This document shows, in pieces, positions 29,644-44,600 of a DNA stretch of 64,000 nucleotides. The notes beneath the pieces were generated by a model, which was not told where the DNA came from, did no database searches, and worked only from the letters and a program-made list of their open reading frames with translations. The position numbers and the translations under genes were made by a program. The first letter of the stretch is position 1. Each line of letters begins with the position of its first letter. The DNA comes from Zoroaster sp. YZ-2022 (taxonomy: Eukaryota; Echinodermata; Asteroidea; Forcipulatida; Zoroasteridae): positions 85,897,314 to 85,961,313 of the forward strand of contig CM055816.1 in assembly GCA_029582265.1 (NCBI GenBank). Reading direction: 5' to 3'.

Positions 29644-32600
29644 GTTTGAAAATTTACATTTAGAATTTTCATTCCGATATGGCCTAAGTTCTGAAGTAAT
29701 AAATATATTTTATGAAGGTTTTTTCTTTTTAATTTGATCTTAGTTACCATAATTATAATTTTTCATATTCGTTTGTCTGTTTTCGATTTTTTTTCTTGGA
29801 AAAACGGACAGGCTGTCAATTAGGTGTGGTACCCAGTCTTCAATCATGATAACACAAATCTTTGTGGCAAATGAAGTCAGAGGAACCTTACAATATTCTA
29901 CCTCCATGCAATGCCTTATGAATTTAATCTTACACAACGTCCTGTTTCATAAATCAGTCATTGTCACATGAAAATGGAAAGTGAGTGACTGTTTTGACCC
30001 AAATGTGCAGTCATATATCATATGTAGGACTAGGAGGGTTAATAAAAAATAATAATCCTCATGGATATAGGCCTAACGTTACTGAATGAAAAAGTATACA
30101 AAACAAATTACAATTGTACATGTACTATTACTAATGTAGGCCTAACTTTGTAAGTAATTGTAGGCCTAAGTCTTTTTGTACTGATGTTTGTAGGCCTAGG
30201 GTATTGTATGACCTTTTTTCTGAAGAGAAAGTTGAAAAGGTCATGACCCCTATATTCTGTACATCTGTTGTAATTATGGAAAGAATGTCGTATCTGACTG
30301 CCACTTTTTAAAGTTTTTTTTGCATTTTTTTGCAACCACTAACCAGTTAAAAATGATTCTGTCGATTTTGGGGGGTACAGAAAGCGAAAACTATCTTTAA
30401 AATCCACTTTTATGATGGTTTTCGGACTTGATTTCCCTTCTAAAAAAGCTTAAATGTTCAGTCGGAATTTTAAGAAGTCGTTTATGGGTAATTGGAACAG
30501 AAAAATGACAGTTTCGGTCAGGTATCTGGATACCCGGCACAGCCTTACCGTGGGGCATCATGGGTTATGCGTTTCCACACGTATGTAGCTATGTAGTTCC
30601 TAGAGAACTAGACACAATCTTAAACTAGACACAGGCTAACCATCTGTGGGGCAAACAATGGGCGCGTTCAATAAACGCTAAGGTGCGTGCGTGAGATACA
30701 GTCTCTCACACGCCGTGTTAAGTCTCCCAGACTGTACTGCTTCTTTTTGAGACCCTTGCGCATCAGTTTATGGAACAAAATGTCATGAATGGCCCAAATC
30801 CATTGTTCTTGGAGTACTACATGTTCGTACGTATGCTGTGACACACTTCATGTACATGTAGGTAATAGACTTGTGGTTAAAGGTGTGCATTTTCAGATAT
30901 TTTTGGAACCGGATACTCGAAATCAGGAAACTTCGGATACCCGGATACCCGTTTTCATTTTTGTTGAAACATGCCTCCGGTGGTGCACAAATATATGTAC
31001 TGTAAATGGTAACAAAATTGATCTTTGTAATACAGAGGATACCATACTCAAATCAATCTTTTCTTTACTGTGTCGTTTTTATTAAAGTAAAACAATTAGG
31101 CAAACATTCCCTCCTGTGCTGCTGATTTGATAAGTTGTTTGAAGCAGCCGCTGCCAGGCCCTTCCAGTCTTAACGATTCAAAACAATGTATCACAAACAG
31201 TTGGAGACAAATATATGGAAAATGTCCATAAAAAGATTAAAATACTACAAAGGCTTTATTGGAATCTCTTGAATTTAAAGATAATTGTCTGTAAAAGTGT
31301 AAACATTACATTGTTCAAGAGTCACAGATTTCTGTTCACCACTCAAATGTTAAGTCCGAATTTTACAAAGTCGTTTATGGGTAATTGGAACCGAAAAATG
31401 GAACCGCGTAATGACTGTTTCGGTCGGGTATCCAGGTACCCGGATACCTGGCACAGCCCTACTTGTAGTAATGTATCAGCCATTAGATTTCCTTTTTAAC
31501 CCCTTGCGTATGGTTGATGGCTATACATGTAGCTGCGGCTGGTGAATTAATTGATTTTCCAGCTGCATTTGCTGAGAATTCGCCTCGAATAGAAATCTTC
31601 AAGAAGGCTGGTAGTTTGGTGAACCATATTGTTCATGAAATGGAGTGTTATATAATAGATTGTGATTTTGAGAGCATTCTGAATACAGCATTTTCATGAG
31701 ATTTCTGAACACCGGCCTTTCAATTACGCTATGTGGGGACTTCATGTGTGATGAATAGGGTATGCCCGGCTTAGCTTACCTGGCTGAACAGCAGAGTTGT
31801 GCACATGTCCACGGCCGGGTTTGACCCGGTGCTCCCCGGCCTGACAGATGTTGGCCGCAACCACCTTCACTCGGTAAAAATAATACCGTACGCAAGGGGT
31901 TAATAAACATGCACAGTGTATGCATCATTACACTAGTAGAGCAAGGCTGGAAATCCCCGTAGACCAAGTATAACAAGTCTAGTGACTTAAGGTCATAACT
32001 AGCCTGGCAGTTATTGAAAAAAAAATTGATATTGAAAAACATTATTTTGCTTATATTCGATGCAGGTCTTGTTAAAAAATATTTCCGTTCTTGTAAAATT
32101 CTAAAGAAAGTTGCACAGTACATTCTGTAGATTAATTTCTGAAATTTGAGCCCTTTCCGCTCAGTGCACATCGTAGCCCTCTAGCAGTGAATTTACAAAA
32201 AAAAAATTGTTTCCTATTAACACTGAAAAAAATTAGGGTGGGTAGGTGGGTAAAATCTCTTTTTTTTTTTGCTCTGAATTTTTTGAGCCAAAAATATAAG
32301 AGTGGGATGACGGTAATTTTTTTAATTTATTTTTTTGCGCACTCATTTGTAACAGGTAATAAGTGTCAGATTTAATACTGTATATGTTAATACTACCTAT
32401 CAGCACTGTATATTCACTGGTTGAGTGGTTTAAAAATATATGAATTTAGAAAGCAGATGGTTGTGAGTACAAATACACAAGAGCAAACCATTTTTTTTTC
32501 AAAGGCTTCCGTTAACACCCATTTATTGTTTACTGACATGTCAAGCAAAACAAATGACATTTATTACTATAAAAACCTGCAATATGTTACTGTTGTGTTT

Positions 32601-35600
32601 CGTTACTTTGTCTTCTATAAATATGGAGAAATAAAGAAAATAAAATATATTCCATGTTTTATGTTGTTTACTTTCTTTTAAAAGGTTGTATTTGCATATT
32701 TTCAGTTGTGTCTAATACAGCCAGGAAAAAAACGAGACAAATTAAATTGCACTTCAGAATATACTTTTTTCTTCTGTTGATGAACAATGGTAGAACCTAA
32801 AAACCTGTAAAAAAAAGTAAATATAAATATAAATATAAATAAATAAATAAATAAATGTTTGTAGTTTTCATGCATCCTACTTTTCTTTAAATGTTTTGGT
32901 CAGATGATGTACGTGTACCTGTAATTTATATTTGTCCTGAGTGGTTCACGTACATGTACGTGAATGCATTGCCTGTACCCTTGCTATTTTTACATGTGTA
33001 AGTTCAGGGTTTGCCCTTAACTTTTGTTTTTCACTGACCAGCAGGACCAGTAGGCTTGAATTGTGACTGGTCTGCCAGGATTTTGACTGGTCCGTCAGGT
33101 TTTTGACTGGTCCGTCATATATGGCGTGTGCATGCAGTATTCAACCAGTTTCATATTAAAATTATGTTTTGGACAAGTCAGACATCTAATTATACTAATT
33201 ACTCTAATTATAGTTAATACATGTACACTGTCTAGCAAATACACACACCAACAATAGCTTGATTACGGTCAGTAAATCTATTTATTGGAAAAACGAAACA
33301 ATTTTACAAAAAGGGCGGCTTATATGTAAGCAAAGATCGTTTGTAAAATAACTTAAGGTGTAAAAACTTCTGTTCTAACAAACAAAAACAGAAACCTGCA
33401 AAACATGGCATGTAAAATACCGATTGTCACCAAAGAATTTATCGTCCATGGAATTACATTCTCATCCAGTGTGCTGTTTTGATTGTGCCTCGGAATAGGC
33501 ATGCCTAGATAGACGGCGCATTATAAATGCATTATTATTATTATTATTATTGATTCAGTTCTTGGAAGGCACTCAGACTAGCTCACTGCAGATACATGTA
33601 GCATGTGTGTGCAATGCCCTATGCATAGCGCCTAACAAATTTTTCTATTGGTCGAATGAAAACAATACATCATCATACAACCAATAGAAATATTCGTTAC
33701 GCGCAGTGTGCAATGCCTATAGCACGTAAAAACTGTTCTTATTGGTCGAACGAGAACACATACCTTGTCATACAACCAATAGAAATATTCGTTACGCGAT
33801 TTGGATCATGTCACTCACAAAATGTAAATATCGAGCGAGCGAGCGAGACCTGGTGCTGATCGTCGTCTCGACGTCGATGTTATGTCTTGCATACATAGAG
33901 CCACAGCATTATGTGTACGCAATCCTGATTGGCCAATGAATGCTCTATATCAAGTAAAATAAAAGTCTACCAACCAATAGCAACTTAGCTTCAAAAAGTT
34001 ATCGGGGACGATTGCCTTATTTTGGTCTGCACGACCTTCTGTGTTCGTCGCGTATCTCGTTTGCAAATGGCATGCAAGGGCCGTCCATTCCGTGCTTGCT
34101 GAGCTGTCATGGTTGTGGCATTGCGGCGCGAAACTGCAAAACCGCAGTGCCGACCAACTTTTAAAAAAATAAAAATAAATACAGGACGATGTACACAAAA
34201 AATTAGGCTCGGCACCATAAGTTTTTATTTTTTAATTTTTTCGAATAAAAAGATATAGGTTCTGCGTGATTTTCTAGGTTGGATCGGGTAACCGGAAACC
34301 AGATAGCCAGTGTGGCATCAAGTGAGCTTTGTGTGTACACTTTATGCGCGTATGTTATGGTACTACACGTGAATGATGGAAGCGCAAGTATAAAACAAGT
34401 TTTTTCTTTGAATATTCGAACCGGGAAAAAACAACCGGATATTCGAACATTGATCAAATATTTGGCACAGCTCTATACACGTGTACACGAATATTGTTAG
34501 ATCACCAATAAATGATGCAGACGGATTGTGCATATTTAGTATGAAAATAATCCAAAATACAGCAATATACGAATTTAGAAAATTATAATACAGATTAATT
34601 AAGTAAATCCAAGCCTGGCACAAAACATTTTTGGTTGTATTAAAATTAAAAACAAATTCTGTTGAACTTCCTGGGAAACTTTTTAAATGTAGGATTTGTT
34701 TACATGTGAATTTGTACACGTTTTGTGGATTTATTTTCGTGTACACGTTTAAATGTATTCACATCCCAACCCTAATTGGAACACACGATTCTGCCATGAT
34801 AGTTCAATACGTTTTCATATCCAAACAATTGTCATACGACCCATTTCATTTCAATTCAAGGCTAATGTTTACAATGCAATTCAATTACATGTACATTGTA
34901 CAAGTGTACATACAATGCAGTACATGTGTATAGTACAGAGCTTCAGTTAATTTACGGGCAAGTTTATTGGCGCAAGGTACAATGTACTTGAAATCCATTG
35001 TATTTTTATGTGTGTAATAAACATCTATTGGAAGCTTGTCACCTGTTGAATGAGGTGCTGTTACCATGGATACAAGTCTGCTATAGAAACCCTTTGCAAT
35101 ACATTGTGTTGAAGTGTCATAAATTCAGAATTGAGCTCATAAATAATTTATGGTTGCTGCATTTTATTTCATTTCTGGAGCTGTTCTTTAACCCTAACCC
35201 CTTGGGTATTTTTACTAGAAAGTATCCTGAATCCACCAAAATCCATCAATTTTGTCACACACAAAATGCTGGTGACCTGAATCCATCAGAATCCGCCAGT
35301 GTAGATATTGGACATATCCTGAATCCGCCAAAATCCACCACTAAATTTTTGGTGGATTTTGGCGGATTCAGGATACCATGCTCACATGAAAATTTGTATA
35401 GTACATGTATGTTGCTGCATACATGTAGAATCCATCAAAATCTAACATATACAGTACATGTACATGTAACTATAATCCATCAACCAACATGACCAAGCAG
35501 TTAAAAACTATTGAAATCCTGAATCCATCAAAATCCGCCACATGCTCAATGTGGAGGTATCCTGAATCCGCCAAAATCTTCCAATACAGGGGGATGGATT

Positions 35601-38600
35601 TTGATGGATTCAGGGTGGTTAGGGTTAAAGTGCAATTTATCTCATGGAAAAAATATCATACATGTATGTAAATCTTATTAACCCTAACTCTCTAGGCCCA
35701 TTTGCTTTAATACACATAACCTGAATCCTCCAAAATCCTTCAGTAGTAAAGCAAGCACATGACATGTATGCACACATGTGTTTCTAATCTGTGATGTATA
35801 CATGTACATGGCCAGGGACCCTCCCTGCATGCATGGAGCAATAAACAGTGTCCACTGACCCAAGCACTGACCTTGCAATCACTACAACAAACATGGATGT
35901 ACATGTACCATGGAAAGGGAAGTATGCCTAATAACCTCAATCCTCCAAAATCCTTCACTTTAGCAAAGAGCATGTAGCATGTAGCATGTAACTTTAGCTC
36001 TTTGCTAAAGTGAAGGATTTTGGAGGATTGAGGTTATTAGGCATGCTTGCCTTTCCATGGTACGTGTACATCCATGTTTGTTGTAGTGATTGTAAGGTCA
36101 GTGCTTGGGTCAGTGGACACTGTTTATTGCTCCATGCATGCAGGGAGGGTCCCTGGCCATGTACATGTGTCACAGATTACAAACACATGTGTGCATACAT
36201 GTCATGTGCTTGCTTTACTGCTGAAGGATTTTGGAGGATTCAGGTTACAAATGGCTGATGGAAGGATTCAGGTTACAAATGGGCCTAGGAGTTAGGAAGG
36301 ATTCATGTTATGTTTCAGCAAATTGGCCTTGGGAGTTAAAGGATTCAGGTTATGTGTAAGCAAATGGGCCTAGGGAGTTAGGAAGGATTCAGGTTATGTG
36401 TAAGCAAATGGGCCTAGGGAGTTAGGAAGGATTCAGGTTAGGTGTAAGCAAATGGGCCTAGGGAGTTAGGAAGGATTCAGGTTATGTGTAAGCAAATGGG
36501 CCTAGGGAGTTAGGAAGGATTCAGGTTATGTGTTAGCAAATGGGCCTAGGGAGTTAGGAAGGTTCAGGTTATGTGTAAGCAAATGGGCCTAGGGAGTTAG
36601 GAAGGATTCAGGTTATGTGTAAGCAAATGGGCCTAGGGAGTTAGGAAGGATTCAGGTTATGTGTAAGCAAATGGGCCTAGGGAGTTAGGAAGGATTCAGG
36701 TTATGTGTAAGCAAATGGGCCTAGGGAGTTAGGAAGGATTCAGGTTATGGGTAAGCAAATGGGCCTAGGGAGTTAGGAAGGATTCAGGTTATGTGTAAGC
36801 AAATGGGCCTAGGGAGTTAGGAAGGATTCAGGTTATGTGTAAGCAAATGGGCCTAGGGAGTTAGGAAGGATTCAGGTTATGTGTAAGCAAATGGGCCTAG
36901 GGAGTTAGGAAGGATTCAGGTTATGTGTAAGCAAATGGGCCTAGGGAGTTAGGGTTAAGCCTACTGTGTACTGTTTCTGGTCTCTGCATGCATCACCTCA
37001 GACACGCACATTGGTTATGTAGTTTTCTTTTTTAGCTATGAAACGATGTCACATTGCAACCAAAATAAGATAACAATATTGATATTTGATTCCTTTTCCA
37101 ATAGTTTGATCTCAATGACAACCACCCCGAGCTCATCGTTCACTGGGCGGGTGAAAACAGCGACATGATCGTCTGCCTAACGAGAGATATTGATCAGACT
37201 GAAATCTCAACATCAAATGTCTACTTTTCCTACGACTATGGCAAGAATTTCGAGGAGAAAAGCTCACTCCACTTGGTCAATGGGACGAAACCTATTTTTG
37301 ACCGGTTCTACCACAGTCCGGCTAATAACATGAGGGTAAGCACCATGGCTGTATGGTTTATTGTAGAGTTGTGTAACCCATAGTCATACAATTATTCGTA
37401 CTCATACTCATGAAAAATGATGCAGTGCATTGGAATAAAAAAAAACATCATGTTGTTGTATCTAAAGTTGTGATGTCATGGTGACGTCATCAGATATCAT
37501 AGCTGCCAACTGTTACAAATTTTTTGTAATTATTTTTTCATGAATTACTAAAGTACGAATTGCTCTTTAAAAATTACGAATTTCAAGTATTCCGCCCAAC
37601 GAAAAAAAAAGGCCCTTGACAAAGTACCATTTTATGAGCATTCGGGTAAAATCACGTATAACGATTGTAAAAATCAGAATCATTACCCATACTGAATATT
37701 TTCGTACATGTACATGTAGTGTGCTATAATAAATAAGTTCTGAATTACCGAAAAGTATTGTGGATGTCAATTAGCATAGTAATGGGTAATAAACAGGAAC
37801 CAGTGAAGAGCCTACGGTTTCATCATGGCGCCCGCCACTGTGTAAACCTGCAATTGGAAGTGAGAAAAGTTTCATTACTAATTCAGGGAACGATTTTGTT
37901 CGAAAATTTTGCATAGTAAAACTGCGATGCAAAAAATGAATTTGCATAGCAAAATAATTTTTTGTATAGCAATCTGTGAATTTTGTATAGCAAATTTAAC
38001 ATGCTTAAAATTACAGTATGTCGTGTGCATAGGTAAAGGTGTTGTTTTTCAAGGCTGTACTGTCGTTTGGTTCATAATATGAATGTCCAAATTTTACCAG
38101 AAATAATCATCTTTAATGTCCGGAAATTGAGGTGTTAAACAAATTCACATGTTTCTTTCTTCTGGGCCAATTTCTTCATTATTTTTGAAATGATTCTAAA
38201 TCTCACCAACATATATAAATGAATGCTCATTTTGTTAAATGTTCAAAAACTTATAAAACAAAGTTGTAACGTTTCTAGAGTTCCTTTCAATACGGCCGTG
38301 GTGATCATATGAAAGCGCACGTGGTTCTATTTCTCAGCAGAAGAAAAAATAAACATGTGCGAAGCTAAAAAAAATGGGCGGTTGTTGTATGTTTTCCATT
38401 TCGGGAATTTCGTCTGTAGTTAATTCATCAGCAGAAAAATAATGCATGCACATAGAATTTTAGGCATTGTGGATAAAATCCTTACGGATTGTTGGGAAAT
38501 AAAGTTGCATGTACGGATACACAGGCAAAACCAATGCACGTGTTCACTATTGCATCAACACTGTCGCGTCGTGATGTCATCGTTGACCACGTACGTCACA

Positions 38601-41600
38601 CGGACGTACCCCCCGGCATGGTCTGGACACACGGAAACAAACCCAGGTTTGTGAATATGATTTCAAAATTTTTTATTATTAAACCACAATAGTGAACAAA
38701 TCTGTCGCAATTTGTATCGCAAAATCTGCGATGTATTGTTTGAAATTCCATCGCAGATTGTCCAAATTACGTCGCATTTTGTGATGCGATACAGGGGAAA
38801 TAATTCACTGTAATTGGAATTTTGAAATGTTGGCAGCTATGAGATGTTGAATTACACTAACTCAAATTTTAATATTTCAAAAAATCTTATCTTATGAACC
38901 ACACAATTATGTGACATTTCGTACACAGACATGAACCCAATCTGACCTCTCCTTCCTGTCGAAACCGGAAAAATATTCTGAAGCACTATTACACAGGGTC
39001 TGCAGCCAACATGATTGAGTATTTGGACATGCCTTCAGTAGATGAAATCACTATTGACATGTGACCTTTTTAAAAATATGACTGATGATGTCATCACCTG
39101 TCACAGCGCCCTCTGGCAGCATGTTTAGAAAAATAATAATTTTCTATCTCAAAGATCATAGGAAATTTTAATAAGACTTCTGTGAATAAAATCACTAAAA
39201 AAGAAAAAAAAATGTTTGATGATGTCATCACAGTTTTAAAAAGGGAATATTTTCCACTCTGAGAAATTGATCCAAAGAAGGTACTAACGTTATTTTTTCA
39301 TCATCACGAGGATGTTTTATTGCGTGATATATATGACCTTCAAATCACCTGATTTGACCTTGACTTCTGGTCCAAACAGGAAGTTCAATTTCAACACATT
39401 CTAACACAAAATTGATATGTCTTTTGAATATGAAATTGATATTGTTATAAATATGATACTGACATCATCAATGATAATTTGATTGAACCAGAAGTTCACA
39501 CGAACACTGTGTTTGTTCCAACAAACACTTGAATTCTAGTTGTTTTTTCCTTTCTTCTCAGTATCTGTTTGTAGATGTTATCAATCAGCAGGTTTTCTCC
39601 ACAACAAACGGCGGGCGTAGCTTCATCAATTTCCCCTCCCCCGCCAAGATGACAACTATCACAATGCATCAAACAGATCAAGACATTGTCTTGGGCATGG
39701 ATGACAGCGATCATACTAAAGGGGTAGGAAATAGTCCCCTGCCCCAGACATAACCTTATGGGCAATTTCATGGCAACTCACATTACATGTTTGAGGTTTT
39801 GGGCCCACTCTTAAAACCCTACTTTACATGGAGGCTACTACAATCCACTTAATTTCCAATGTGTTCTCCACCAACCTTATTGTGCGTATAAGCCACTGTC
39901 GTCCTTTCCAAGGATCCACTTAATTTCCAATGTGTTATCCACCAACCTTATTTTGTGTACAAGCCACTGCCGTCCTTTCCAAGAAATCTTACAAAGGATC
40001 CACTAAAAAAATTATATATGATTCCTATAAATCCTACAACATAATTCAAATCTTCTGGTTGATTTTGAAGGATTTAGGATGGTTAGGGTTAAGGTAAAAC
40101 CATCTCTGACTTAAGCTCATTTGTCAAAGAGCATAGGTGTTACCATTCTTTTTTATAAATCAAAATTGTCTAACTGATGTCACCAACTTATCTCTTGAAA
40201 TTTCAGCTTTGGAAATCGGATGATTTTGGTGTATCTTGGATATTGATTCAAAGCGATGTGAAATCATTCTGGTGGTAAGTACCAGGCCTGTGAGCTCTCA
40301 GGATTTTTTACAAATATTCCTTTGTCTACAAATTTTCTTGAAAGAAGAGAAGTAGCCACTAACAGGCATGAGAATCTTCCGGATTTTTCCGGACCTCCGG
40401 ATTTTTCACCTCAAAATATGTGGTCTCCGAGTTCAGTGTGAATTTGATGTAAAATTTGGGGGGTAGGTTGTATAGGGGTAAGCTCAGAAAACATTTGAAA
40501 AAAGTAAGTGAAAATTTAACTTTGTCACCCGATAAACTTAGTGTTTACAGCAGAAAATTGCATCCAGGAAAAGTGTTGTTTAATGTAGCGACCTATTTGA
40601 TTGATGCCGCAGCCGGATAAAAAAGGAAGAGTGTCTGACTACTCACTGTATTATGTGTACGACGCGTTCCGTGTTTTTCCCCTCTCTGAATGTTGACGTC
40701 ACCGGAATATGCATGTACGGAGAATTTGTTTTAACAAAGAAGTACATTATACAATGATTCGCTTTACACACAACGCGGGGCACTGCGCAAAAGAGTATTG
40801 ATCACAACCAAATTCTCTCTACGTTCTGTAGACTATGATTAACAGTCCTACATGTATTTTGTGTGTGTGGTGCGCGTGATGTATGCACCATAGTGCTAGC
40901 GCTGGACGTAGAACCGACTTACTATCAAGTCTATCTGCACACAGTCTGCCACAGAGCAGGAACTTTCTACGCGATCGAGTTTGCAGACGATATAAATGGC
41001 GCTCAAACTTACTTACGTTCAGCGTGGTTCCGCCGTGGATGTTAATGAAATCGACAAAACTATATTTTATTTATTGGACAGGTCATAATGTACACAAAAT
41101 CTTGCCAAAATTACAGGAGATGTTAATGAAGTTAATACCCAAAATAGCTATCCTTTCAGGATTTCATTTACCAAAATCCAAAAATTTCCCGGGATTATTT
41201 TTTTAAAAATTTTATTTTTAAAATCCAAATTACAAGAGATTTCAATGAAAAAAATATCCAAAATAGCCATCCTATAAGGTTTTCATATACCAAAATCTAA
41301 TATAAGCCTGGATTATTTTTTCCTTCTTTTTTGCAAAACTCCATTCTCATGCCTGCACTAAGGAAAGAATGAAGTAGCCAGTATTGTGTCCAAACCTATT
41401 TGTGGGGATGTGGAGAGTCTGTAAATCCTCCAAAATTAAACATCCAGGAGGTTCACGAGGCTGTGTCCTCTAGACCGAAAGAGACCCAGGCCCACTACCC
41501 ATTTTTCAGGATTTTTTGTTTGTTTGTCAAATCACTTCCCTGAAGTACAGTGGTTGCCGACATGAGCAATTGTTTTGTGAACAGATCTGCAGACTGGTCT

Positions 41601-44600
41601 CCTATCTTTATCGTATCAAGGATAGAGACGTGCTTGGAGCGCATGTTCAAGGGAGTTCATGGTCGAACTTTATATGGAGTGCCATGGCTGAGCGGTTTAG
41701 TACATCGGATTTGTGTTCTGATGGCCGAGTCGTCAGAATGTGGGTTCGAATCCTGGTTGCGACCATGGTGCTTGTGTCCTTCTGCAAGACACTTGACCAT
41801 AATGCTTCTCTCCACCCAGGAGTGAACAGAATTCCATTTTAATAATGAAGCATTGTTATTTACAGGGGTGATCCAGCGTACGACAAACCAGACACTCTCT
41901 TTGTGGAACGCATAGAGGCGACAGGGAAGTCAACAGTCATCATGTCCGAGAATTACTTCGGCTATGAGGATTTTGAGCAAATGCTTATCGGCGGTGTAAT
42001 TGACTTTGAGCTCCAAGGGAAATACATGTTTGCAACCAAGGATGCGTCAGGCCCCATTCCGGTGAGTTCAACTCTAGGTGCTGATATCACAAGAATTTGT
42101 CTCAACTTACGATTTGTCTTTGGATATATAAGACTCTGCCTGGGATCTGGGTACCCGGTTCCATTTTTCGGTTCCCATTACCCGTAAATGACTTTTGAAA
42201 TTTTGACTGAACATTTAACCCTCCTACTGATAGACCATTTGAAACCATTCAAAATTCCCACTTTCAAAAATGCCCATTGGTTTTGTACACACATGGTGAT
42301 ACCATTTGAACAGTGTTGGTAGCAAGCTTTACTACCATTCAAATCCATTCAAATGGTTTTGAATGGTCCATTGATTCACCACTTAGATGTATCCAAACAA
42401 GGTTTTGTATTAGCTGTACTACCATTTGGAAATATCCAAACAAGGTTTTGTATTAGCTGACGTACCATTCAAAACCATTTGGGGGAATCAATACTGTACA
42501 CAGTTATTTCACCATTCAAAACTACAATAGCGAATGGTTTCAAATGGTGCATCAACTTGTATGAAAAAGGTACCAAAAGTAGGAGGGTTAAGCCACACAA
42601 ATCGCAAGCCTGTGATTTCTCAGGATTTTTCCTGATTTCAGGATTTTTCACAAATCTCTTTGCCTCAAAATATTCTTGAAAGAAGAGAAGTAGCCACCAA
42701 GGAAAGAAAGAAGTAGCCTGTCTTGTGTCCAAACCTCTAGTGTCTTGTTTGAGGGGATGTGGAGAGTCTGTAAATCCTCTAAAATTAAACATCCCAGGAG
42801 GTTCAGGGGCTTTGTCCTCTCGACCAAAGGGAGACCCAGGCAGAGGCCTGCTACCCATTTTTCAGGATTTTTTTACTTTTGTCAACTCACACCCCTGAAA
42901 TGGAAGTCTCAGATTTTTTGTGTGTGTGGGGAATGGGGATGCTACGAGTTATTTTTAATATAGAGGTGGGAAATAATTACAGTAATTCCACATTATGCCT
43001 CGAATAAAACAAGAGAAACTTGTGTTCATATTGATTACTTAACCCTCTCAGTACCAAATTGTTTTGACATAAACAACCGCTGGTGACCGCATTGTTTGAC
43101 CACTCAAGCGTGTAGCACACATTCTTACACAACAGAAAGCTTGTGTTCAATTTTACAAACTCGATTATCACCTTGAAGATATCGTTTTACAGCAAAATAA
43201 ATAATAAAAAATATCTTACTTATTGAATTCCCTTTCATGAAATCCAAAAACCATTAAGATCGGTCAATAAATGTCCAAGTTCTCGGTCTTTGTTTCCTCA
43301 GTGTGATCTGTAAACTCAAACACTTTTTTGTACACAAACACATGGCGCTCCGTAGGTGTTTGGCATTTCGGATCTTTCCACTCCAGTTTGAAGGGATTGC
43401 ATAATAGCAACCTTATTTTATTTCACCATCAATGGAAAGATCCGATCTTGCTCTTTCCAACCATTGTAAGCTTGGGTATGGAGGGTGAACATGGACAAAA
43501 CTACAGCTTTATAACAAATGGCCTTTGTGATCAGGCTTGAGTGCTTTTTTGTGTGAAAGATTGGTCGACTAAAGTCGCCTATGGTAATGAAGAGGGGGTA
43601 TGAGTGCAGTCGACTAAAGTCGCCTATGGTAAGGAAAGGGTTAACTGTTTTATACATTTGGGAATATTTGTTTTTACAAAATTGTTTACGGGGACCCGGG
43701 TATCCGAAGATTTCCAATTTTGGGTATCCGGTTCCTGAAATAACCGAAAACTCACAGCCTTAATATAATGGCACATCATAGCCCTGTAACTAGTCTTTAG
43801 GCAAGACCCACGCAGCAACTCGGAACACAACGCGCGAAAAAAAAAAATACACAAGCGAGTGGCGACACCGCAAGGGGTTTACTAGTCCGTTCTGTGGTCT
43901 TATGTTTTTCTTTATATTTCTCTACCTATTTGGTAGAGAAATGTTAATACATAATGCATGAGGTAACTATGGTATCACTTATTTAAATATAAATTTTCCG
44001 TACGGGGATTGGTTTAAATAAATTTGCACATATAAATTATTCATTTTGCTGGAGACTTATGAATAATTTAGTTGTGTTCTTGGAACAGACTGATAAAAGC
44101 ACTTTTGTGCTCTTGCCACTCACGTGCATGGTATTTTATCGGAGTGCTGTGTTCTGGATTGCTGCGTGTGCCTTGGCTGTAGGCTACCTTGACTGTAGGC
44201 TACCTTGGCTGTAGGCTACCTTGGCTGTAGGCTACCTTGGCTGTAGGCTACCTTGGCTGTAGGCTACCTTGGCTGTAGGCTACCTTGGCTGTAGGCTACC
44301 TTGGCTGTAGGCTACCTTGGCTGTAGGCTACCTTGGCTGTAGGCTACCTTGGCTGTAGGCTACCTTGGCTGTAGGCTACCTTGGCTGTAGGCTACCTTGG
44401 CTGTAGGTCACCTTGGCTGTAGGCTACCTTGGCTGTAGGCCACCTTGGCTGTAGGCTACCTTGGCTGTAGGCTACCTTGGCTGTAGGCTACCCTTGGCTG
44501 TAGGCTACCTTGGCTGGACGCCACCTTGGCTGTAGGCTACCCTTGGCTGTAGGCTACCTTGGCTGTAGGCTACCTTGGCTGTAGGCTACCTTGGCTGTAG

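Larger units (their letters stand above)
42130..43765 (+). mobile_element. Element H with three nested insertions
   Basis: Pieces 42140-42214, 42592-42605, 42899-43038 and 43645-43765 line up in order with the continuous copy 62333-62728 (gggtacccggttcc, agccacacaaat, ggaagtctcagattttttg, tgttttatacatttggg). Insertions are a TTAA MITE, a repeat E copy and a second TTAA element. Confidence 0.82.

Noticed and set aside
36230..36958. Telomeric repeat (ttaggg)
   Set aside because: ttagggtt occurs once per element end or as tagggagttagg within a 44-bp unit and never as tandem TTAGGG.
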